Source: Acidobacteriota bacterium (GTDB lineage: Bacteria > Acidobacteriota > Terriglobia > Terriglobales > Acidobacteriaceae). Taken from it: 10,419 bases of DNA. The DNA lies in assembly GCA_021851625.1 (NCBI GenBank), contig JAJZCX010000023.1, positions 1-10,419 of the forward strand. Reading direction: 5' to 3'. The translations under genes were made by a program, and so were the position numbers. Under the pieces are notes generated by a model. That model was given only the letters and a program-made list of their open reading frames with translations. It was not told the origin of the DNA and did no database searches. Positions 6,203 through 10,419 of the stretch are shown piece by piece (the first letter of the stretch is position 1; each line of letters opens with the position of its first letter).

Positions 6203-7639
6203 TTATCTAGTTTTTCTGGATTCCATCTCGTGCTGGTCCAGTGTCTTGGGTGCGGGGTCCGTCTGCGTCAGCGCTTGCAACAGCATGGGGGTGGCTTGAT
6301 GGATGTTGCCCGCGCCCAGCGTCAGAATCAGATCGCCCGCCTGCGCACCGGCTGCGGCCTGCTCCACCGCCTCTTGCATGGAGGTCGCGTAGCGCACCGG
6401 CTCGCGCCCAATCGCCCGCACCAGCGCCGGAGCGTGCACGCCTGCGATGGGTTCTTCACTGGCTGCGTAGATGTCCAGCACCCAAACTGTGTCGGCGGCG
6501 TCAAAGCAGCCGAGAAACTCTGCCAGCAAATCGCGTGTGCGCGTGTAACGATGCGGCTGGAAGAGAACATGAATTTTTCTGTAGCCGCAATCACGCGCCG
6601 CAGCCAGCGTGGCGCGAATCTCCGTGGGATGATGGCCGTAATCGTCAACTACCGTAACGCCGCCCACTTCGCCTTTGCGTTGAAATCGCCGCTCCACGCC
6701 GCGAAAATCCTCCAGCCCGGCGGCAATTTTTTCCACGGGAATGCCCAACTGCAATCCAACGGCCACTGCGGCAGTGGCATTACGCAGGTTGTGCGCTCCC
6801 GGAACCCGCAGCGCGAACGGCCCCAACTCCACGCCTTGATGCACCACGGAAAACCGCGCCAGCGCGGGTGAATTTTTCTCTGTCGCCGCGCGCGGCAACG
6901 GTAGCAGTCGGTACTCAGACTCTTGCGCCATGCCGTAGGTGTGGATGCGCCGACGCACGCGCGGCAAGATCGCCGCCAGCATCGGGTCATCCAGGCAGAC
7001 GGTGCTGGCTCCATAAAACGGCACCGTGTCCATGAACTCGACAAAGGCATCTTCGACATCGCGCAGATCGCGGTAGCAATCCATGTGCTCGCGGTCGAGG
7101 TTGGTCACCACGGCCAGGATCGGTGGCAACATCAAAAAGCTGCGGTCGCTCTCGTCGGCCTCGGCTACCATGTACTCGGACTTGCCCAGCCGCGCATTCG
7201 ATCCCAACGCATCCACGCGCCCGCCCACGACCACCGTTGGGTCGAGTTCTCCAGCGGCCAGCACGGCGGCAATCATGGAGGTCGTCGTCGTCTTGCCGTG
7301 CATGCCAGCCACGGCGATGCCATACTTCAAGCGCATCAACTCGGCCAGCATCTCTGCACGTTGAATGATGGGAATGTGCCGGGCGCGCGCGGCCAGCACC
7401 TCTGGGTTCTGCTGGCTCAGCGCGGAGGTGGTCACCACCACGTCGGCTGCGGCAACATGCGCGGCAGCGTGGCCTTCATGGATGGTTGCGCCGAGCGCGG
7501 CCAGCCGGTCGGTCAGGGCCGAACGGCGCAGGTCACTGCCAGAGACAGCAAAGCCCATGTTCAGCAGGATTTCGGCAATCCCGCTCATGCCAATGCCGCC
7601 AATGCCAATAAAATGAATGTTCTGCGATCGAAGAAACAT
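6203..7639 (-). CDS. murC: UDP-N-acetylmuramate--L-alanine ligase MurC, 478 aa
   Basis: MurC is the cytoplasmic ATP-dependent ligase that joins L-alanine to UDP-N-acetylmuramate, the first amino acid step of peptidoglycan precursor synthesis. The UDP-binding Rossmann motif GIGGIGMSGIAE is at 12-23. The ATP loop GMHGKTTTTSM is at 112-122, with EADESD at 160-165, TNLDREHMD at 179-187, GAHNLRNATAA at 281-291 and GVERRFQ at 314-320. The C-terminal domain carries DDYGHHPTEI (332-341), QPHRYTRTRD (361-370) and LGAGNI (441-446). DYGHHPTE and the EADESD form are typical of MurC rather than MurD, MurE or MurF. The ATG at 7639 has no strong Shine-Dalgarno sequence, but the motif position fits it. It is the first gene of the minus-strand series here. 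In many bacteria murG lies upstream; here a divergent unrelated gene is found instead. Confidence 0.97.
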   Translation of the reverse strand: MFLRSQNIHFIGIGGIGMSGIAEILLNMGFAVSGSDLRRSALTDRLAALGATIHEGHAAAHVAAADVVVTTSALSQQNPEVLAARARHIPIIQRAEMLAELMRLKYGIAVAGMHGKTTTTSMIAAVLAAGELDPTVVVGGRVDALGSNARLGKSEYMVAEADESDRSFLMLPPILAVVTNLDREHMDCYRDLRDVEDAFVEFMDTVPFYGASTVCLDDPMLAAILPRVRRRIHTYGMAQESEYRLLPLPRAATEKNSPALARFSVVHQGVELGPFALRVPGAHNLRNATAAVAVGLQLGIPVEKIAAGLEDFRGVERRFQRKGEVGGVTVVDDYGHHPTEIRATLAAARDCGYRKIHVLFQPHRYTRTRDLLAEFLGCFDAADTVWVLDIYAASEEPIAGVHAPALVRAIGREPVRYATSMQEAVEQAAAGAQAGDLILTLGAGNIHQATPMLLQALTQTDPAPKTLDQHEMESRKTR

Positions 7640-7899
7640 GCGCTGCCTGCCCTAACTGTAGCAGCCGTCGTGCCGAATGCGGTAGCGAATCCCGTGGAAA
7701 ATCGGGTGGAATTTCCAAGTCTTCGGCGACTGGTACCCGCGCAGCACAACCTTTTTGCCCTCACCTGCGTCTATAGGGATGGTAGAGTGGGACGGTAGGC
7801 AGCAAGCAAGACCCGCCGCCAGACTCCGCCGGGAATTTCGCCCCGGAAGCCGCAAGCTAGTCGCGGATACCCAGAGGCGGAATGCACAGGAGGTGCGCA
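7640..7899. other. Divergent intergenic region between murC and the WXXGXW gene
   Basis: These 260 bases must hold the promoters of both murC (leftward) and the rightward WXXGXW gene, but I could not find a well-spaced -35/-10 pair for either. CTATAG at 7771-7776 is a -10-like palindrome without a matching -35 on either side. A bulged hairpin, TCCG-CC-GGG (7825-7833) with CCC-CGGA (7841-7847), lies in the presumed leader of the rightward gene. No RNA gene or coding signal was seen. Confidence 0.4.
7888..7893 (+). promoter_or_regulatory. Ribosome binding site of the WXXGXW gene
   Basis: A perfect AGGAGG lies 6 nt before the ATG at 7900. It decides the start: the in-frame ATG at 7882 lies just before it and would not be served by it, and only the 7900 start places the signal peptide at the N-terminus. 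Confidence 0.85.
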
Positions 7900-8859
7900 A
7901 TGCGTACCCTTCGTTTTCCCATCCTCAGTCTCATTTTGGTTTTGGTCGTGACCGCGTTTTTGATTCCCCCCGCAGCGCATGCAGGCGTGTTTCTCTCTGT
8001 CGGCTTCGCGCCACCCGTATTTCCCATGTACGCCTACTATCAACCACCCTGTCCCGGCGATGGCTACATGTGGACGCCTGGCTACTGGGGCTGGCAGGAT
8101 GACGCCTATGTCTGGATGCCCGGCGCATGGATGATGCCGCCCTTTATGGGTGCGCTTTGGACGCCCGGCTATTGGGGCTGGGGCGGTGGCTTTTACAACT
8201 GGCATGAAGGCTATTGGGGCAGAAATGTTGGCTACTACGGCGGCGTCAACTATGGCGGCGGCTACTATGGCCGAGGCTATGAAGGCGGTTACTGGCACAA
8301 CAACAACTTCATGCTCAATCGCAACATCAACAACGTGGGCGGCAACATGCACAACGTCTACAACGGCCCAGCGGGTGCAGGCGGATTCAATCGTGGCGCG
8401 AACGGATTCCACAATGGCATCCAAGACCCGGTGCGTGGCACCATGCAGAATCGCGGACTGATGCAGAACCACGGCACGATCCACGCTTTGGGGGCAACGC
8501 AGAATCGCGGCTTCGGCGGCAGCGGCTTCCAAGGTGGAATGCACGGCACGGCTCGCCCATTGATTACGGCCAACCACAGCTTGAGCCACTCTGGTTTTGC
8601 TGGCCGTGGTGGACAAACCTTGATGGCCTCCAATCGTATGCCGCAGAGCTTTGGCCAGCGCGGCTTCAACAACGGTGGCTTCCGCGGCGGCAACTTTGCT
8701 CAGCATAGCTTCGCGCAGCAACGCGGCTTCGGCGGCGGCGGGTTCAATCGGGGCGGTGGAGGCTTCAGCCGCGGTGGTGGATTTAGCGGTGGAGGATTCC
8801 ACGGCGGCGGCGGTGGCAGCTTCGGCCACGGCGGTGGTTTCGGTGGTGGACGCCGCTAA
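7900..8859 (+). CDS. Secreted WXXGXW-repeat glycine-rich protein, 319 aa
   Basis: The first 28 residues are a clear signal peptide (positive MRTLR, hydrophobic core, cut after AHA28), so the protein is exported to the periplasm or cell surface. Four W-x-x-G-x-W repeats follow at residues 58-63 (WTPGYW), 72-77 (WMPGAW), 87-92 (WTPGYW) and 101-106 (WHEGYW), spaced 14, 15 and 14 residues apart. This matches the WXXGXW (YXWGXW) repeat family, whose function is not known to me. Residues 107-150 are Tyr/Gly/Asn-rich, the middle has NRG and MQN patterns, and the last 50 residues are almost only Gly, Phe, Arg and His in GGGF-like units. It has one cysteine in the mature part (C51). The start is set by AGGAGG. 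It is divergent from murC and appears to stand alone. A surface, matrix or envelope-structural role is plausible but unproven. Confidence 0.88.
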   Translation: MRTLRFPILSLILVLVVTAFLIPPAAHAGVFLSVGFAPPVFPMYAYYQPPCPGDGYMWTPGYWGWQDDAYVWMPGAWMMPPFMGALWTPGYWGWGGGFYNWHEGYWGRNVGYYGGVNYGGGYYGRGYEGGYWHNNNFMLNRNINNVGGNMHNVYNGPAGAGGFNRGANGFHNGIQDPVRGTMQNRGLMQNHGTIHALGATQNRGFGGSGFQGGMHGTARPLITANHSLSHSGFAGRGGQTLMASNRMPQSFGQRGFNNGGFRGGNFAQHSFAQQRGFGGGGFNRGGGGFSRGGGFSGGGFHGGGGGSFGHGGGFGGGRR

Positions 8860-9020
8860 GCGCCATCCCGGCGAAGACAACCTATCCAACGGTCGCGAGG
8901 GCGGGATGCCGACAGGATGTGAACTCGGCACACCGTCCCTCAGGGAATGGCAGGCGGGTACAGACGGTTGGATGCATGCCTGCTAGCCTCGCTTCAAAAT
9001 TCAAAAATTCTGTAGTGAAC
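8860..9020. other. Intergenic region after the WXXGXW gene
   Basis: Non-coding as far as I can see. It contains several imperfect inverted pairs: CATCCCG (8863-8869) with CGGGATG about 32 nt on, ATCCAAC with GTTGGAT about 70 nt apart, and GCAGGC (8950-8955) with GCCTGC (8978-8983). None is followed by a T-run, so no terminator can be called firmly. The last part (8992-9010) is an A/T-rich stretch repeating TTCAAAA. Confidence 0.35.
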
Positions 9021-9050
9021 TTGTGCATGGTAGTGATAAGTAGTGATAAC
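9021..9050 (+). promoter_or_regulatory. Weak promoter candidate before the NYN gene
   Basis: TTGTGC (9021-9026) and GATAAC (9045-9050) are 18 bp apart. The -10 box matches four of six consensus bases, the -35 box three of six. It would start transcription near 9056, just before the structured leader at 9062-9123. It overlaps a tandem repeat, so an activator or repressor could act here. Confidence 0.25.
9031..9050 (+). repeat. Tandem 10-bp repeat TAGTGATAA(G/C)
   Basis: Two adjacent copies, TAGTGATAAG and TAGTGATAAC, differ only in the last base. A shorter match, TAGTGA, occurs at 9013-9018. The repeat overlaps the weak -10 candidate, so it may be a binding site or simply a small duplication. 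Confidence 0.6.
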
Positions 9051-9061
9051 ATGTACACCAT

Positions 9062-9123
9062 AAAGCCCCGGCAGTACGCTATCCGCACACTATCCAGCGG
9101 AGGCCGAACCCGAGGGCTTTTTT
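9062..9123 (+). ncRNA. Candidate structured leader or attenuator of the NYN gene
   Basis: A perfect 7-bp outer pair, AAAGCCC (9062-9068) with GGGCTTT (9114-9120), closes about 45 nt and runs into six T residues (9118-9123). Inside, CCGC (9083-9086) pairs with GCGG (9097-9100). An alternative short stem, AGGCC (9101-9105) with GGCTT (9115-9119), uses the same right arm and would also end in the T-run. The two mutually exclusive pairings before a T-run look like a terminator or attenuator in the leader, 16 nt before the NYN start codon. It may equally be the end of a short RNA or of the upstream transcript. It fits no riboswitch class I know. Confidence 0.3.
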
Positions 9124-9125
9124 CT

Positions 9126-9131
9126 TGGAGG
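9126..9131 (+). promoter_or_regulatory. Ribosome binding site of the NYN gene
   Basis: TGGAGG, 8 nt before the ATG at 9140. It rules out the in-frame TTG at 9125, which overlaps this site and would have no ribosome binding site of its own. Confidence 0.7.
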
Positions 9132-9139
9132 TTCCTTTT

Positions 9140-9811
9140 ATGCCCACTGCTGTGCTAATCGACGGAGGATTTTTTATCAAAAGATTTCCCCGCTGTTATC
9201 CAAAAGAAAATAGCAACGATCCGAAGAGGACTGCCCAGTTAATCTTCGAGACAGCACTCCACCACTTGAATGATAAAGATTACCCAGGTGGCAGGCGTCA
9301 GCTTTATCGCATCTTCTTTTATGATTGTCCGTCCTTGGAAAAGAAGGTACACTGGCCAATTTCCAGGCAGAGTCACGACTATTCCAGATCAAACACTGCG
9401 GAATTTCGCCGTAAGCTGCATGATGAGTTGCGCAGCATGCGCAAAGTTGCTTTACGGCTTGGACATTTGTCTGACTATGGTGAATGGCGGCTGAAAAAGG
9501 AAAAGCTCAAGGAACTCCTGCATGGGAGTGTGCAAGTGAGCGGTCTCACCGATCAGGACTTTGACTACAGCTTTAGACAAAAGGGTGTGGACATGAAGAT
9601 CGGTTTGGATATTGCATCGTTATCGTACAAAAAACTCGTGGATCAGATCATTCTTGTATCCGGCGATGCAGATTTTGTACCGGCTGCCAAACTGGCACGC
9701 CGTGAGGGCATGGACTTCATCTTGGATCCGATGTGGAATCCCATCCCGGAAAATTTGAACGAACACGTGGATGCGGTCAAATCAGTGTGTCCCAATCCAT
9801 CATATCGCTAA
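9140..9811 (+). CDS. NYN-domain (LabA/DUF88-like) protein, 223 aa
   Basis: NYN domains are PIN-like metal-dependent nuclease folds, mostly acting on RNA. The N-terminal strand with the first acidic residue is visible (AVLIDGGFF, D8). KGVDMKIGLDI (148-158) supplies D151 and D157, and IILVSGDADFVPAAK (170-184) supplies D176 and D178; these are the conserved acidic positions of the family. Between them, residues about 30-145 are a charged helical region with an insert rich in Lys, Arg and His. There is no signal peptide or membrane segment, so it is cytoplasmic. The ATG at 9140 is chosen from the TGGAGG site. One line inside it has 27 of 60 G+C, well below the cell-wall genes, which suggests a different origin. 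It lies alone between the WXXGXW gene and secA, with a possible structured leader. The substrate cannot be told; NYN genes occur both as housekeeping genes and in defence or mobile contexts. Confidence 0.88.
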   Translation: MPTAVLIDGGFFIKRFPRCYPKENSNDPKRTAQLIFETALHHLNDKDYPGGRRQLYRIFFYDCPSLEKKVHWPISRQSHDYSRSNTAEFRRKLHDELRSMRKVALRLGHLSDYGEWRLKKEKLKELLHGSVQVSGLTDQDFDYSFRQKGVDMKIGLDIASLSYKKLVDQIILVSGDADFVPAAKLARREGMDFILDPMWNPIPENLNEHVDAVKSVCPNPSYR

Positions 9812-9868
9812 TGCGCGAAACCCAAGATCGAAAGTCCAAGTAAAATGATGATGGGTGCGCTGAATCGC

Positions 9869-9891
9869 CAGCCAGAATTACTTGCTGGCTG
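9869..9891 (+). terminator. Stem-loop between the NYN gene and secA
   Basis: A perfect 7-bp stem, CAGCCAG (9869-9875) with CTGGCTG (9885-9891), encloses a 9-nt loop in the 120-bp gap before secA. It is the best candidate for the end of the NYN transcript, but no T-run follows, so termination would be weak or Rho-assisted. It could also shape the secA leader RNA. Confidence 0.3.
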
Positions 9892-9915
9892 AACGGCACA
9901 CGTTCCATGCCGCGC

Positions 9916-9921
9916 AAAGGA
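9916..9921 (+). promoter_or_regulatory. Ribosome binding site of secA
   Basis: AAAGGA, 10 nt before the TTG at 9932. No ATG or GTG lies in frame between the upstream in-frame stop (9890-9892) and the conserved SecA sequence, so this site supports the TTG start. Confidence 0.6.
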
Positions 9922-9931
9922 AACTTCCAGC

Positions 9932-10419
9932 TTGATTAACGCCATTCTCGCCAAAATTTTTGGTACCAGCAACGAACGAGCCGTCAAACGCATGCTGCCC
10001 ATGGTGGCCGCCATCAATGCGCTGGAGCCGCAGATGCAGCAGCTCAGTGACGCGCAGCTCACTGCAAAAACGGAGGAGTTTCGCGCACGCATCCGCGAGC
10101 GGATCGCAGGCATTGAGGATGTAGAAGAGCGCACGCGAGTTGAAAACGAAGCGCTCCAGGATCTGTTGCCAGAGGCCTTCGCCGTGGTGCGTGAGGCGGG
10201 ACGGCGCGTGCTGCAAATGCGCCACTTCGACGTGCAACTGATCGGCGGCATGGTGCTGCACCAGGGCAAGATCGCCGAAATGAAGACGGGCGAAGGCAAA
10301 ACGCTGGTGGCCACGCTGCCGTGTTATTTGAATGCGCTGGCTGGCCACGGCGTGCATGTGGTCACGGTGAATGACTACCTGGCCAAGCGCGACGCGGAGT
10401 GGATGGGCAAACTGCACAC
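9932..10419 (+). CDS. secA: Preprotein translocase ATPase SecA, N-terminal 162 residues
   Basis: SecA is the ATPase motor that drives unfolded preproteins through the SecYEG channel. The N-terminal sequence ([19 protein letters not shown], then INALEP) is typical of SecA. The Q-motif region with [16 protein letters not shown] is at 102-117, Walker A with MKTGEGKT is at 117-124, and the conserved [13 protein letters not shown] is at 146-158. The start is TTG at 9932, supported by the AAAGGA site, the absence of other starts and the match to SecA N-termini. The gene is cut by the right edge; roughly the first sixth of the expected 850-1000 residues is present. GC content rises again here relative to the NYN gene, as expected for a core gene. 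No SecM-like signal-peptide-bearing regulator lies in front of it. Confidence 0.96.
   Translation, partial: MINAILAKIFGTSNERAVKRMLPMVAAINALEPQMQQLSDAQLTAKTEEFRARIRERIAGIEDVEERTRVENEALQDLLPEAFAVVREAGRRVLQMRHFDVQLIGGMVLHQGKIAEMKTGEGKTLVATLPCYLNALAGHGVHVVTVNDYLAKRDAEWMGKLH

Noticed and set aside
7771..8931. 386-aa minus-strand ORF opposite the WXXGXW gene
   Set aside because: Ala/Val/Thr-rich antisense of Gly-rich codons; the plus-strand gene has a perfect ribosome binding site, signal peptide and family repeats.
9845..9892. SecM-type arrest peptide upstream of secA
   Set aside because: Only 15 residues, no signal sequence, no arrest motif and no clear ribosome binding site.
9808..10417. Two minus-strand ORFs (168 and 179 aa) opposite secA
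   Set aside because: Both are antisense to unmistakable SecA sequence.

Overview
The window looks like a chromosomal segment of a Gram-negative, GC-rich bacterium, most probably an Acidobacteriota of the Terriglobia/Acidobacteriaceae type. This assignment is inferred from three things: the murC-ftsQ-ftsA-ftsZ block, a WXXGXW-repeat secreted protein, and a REP-like hairpin whose edge (GGGTGCCCCA) I associate from memory with that group. No database was consulted.

Layout, left to right. (1) Positions 1-354 hold the 3' part of a plus-strand gene of unknown function. It is broken by an in-frame TAG at 127-129 but stays open in the same frame to 354. (2) Positions 366-1062 form a small accessory-looking unit. 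A 38-bp palindromic element occurs twice as a perfect inverted pair (366-403 and 1025-1062) around a low-GC minus-strand gene for an unrecognised 172-residue protein. (3) Positions 1066-7639 are one minus-strand series, transcribed right to left: murC, ftsQ, ftsA, ftsZ, then a stand-alone penicillin-binding transpeptidase. ftsQ and ftsA overlap, and ftsA and ftsZ are 25 bp apart, as expected for the distal half of a division/cell-wall (dcw) cluster. (4) Positions 7900-8859 hold a divergent plus-strand gene for a secreted WXXGXW-repeat, glycine-rich protein. (5) Positions 9140-9811 hold a lower-GC plus-strand NYN-domain (LabA/DUF88-like) gene. It is preceded by a short leader with a possible closing stem and a T-run. 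(6) secA starts with TTG at 9932 and runs off the right edge.

How the genes work together. MurC adds L-alanine to UDP-MurNAc in the cytoplasm. FtsZ and FtsA build and anchor the division ring, FtsQ links it to the periplasmic synthesis machinery, and the downstream transpeptidase would cross-link peptidoglycan. SecA powers export of proteins such as the WXXGXW protein and the transpeptidase; that is a general link, not a specific one.

I found no CRISPR array, transposase, integrase, tRNA or rRNA, and no clear new multi-gene system. The points most worth a second look are the amber-interrupted gene, the palindrome-bracketed low-GC gene, the structured leader in front of the NYN gene, and the unusual domain make-up of the transpeptidase. 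The long ORFs antisense to ftsZ, the transpeptidase and the WXXGXW gene look like GC-driven shadows.
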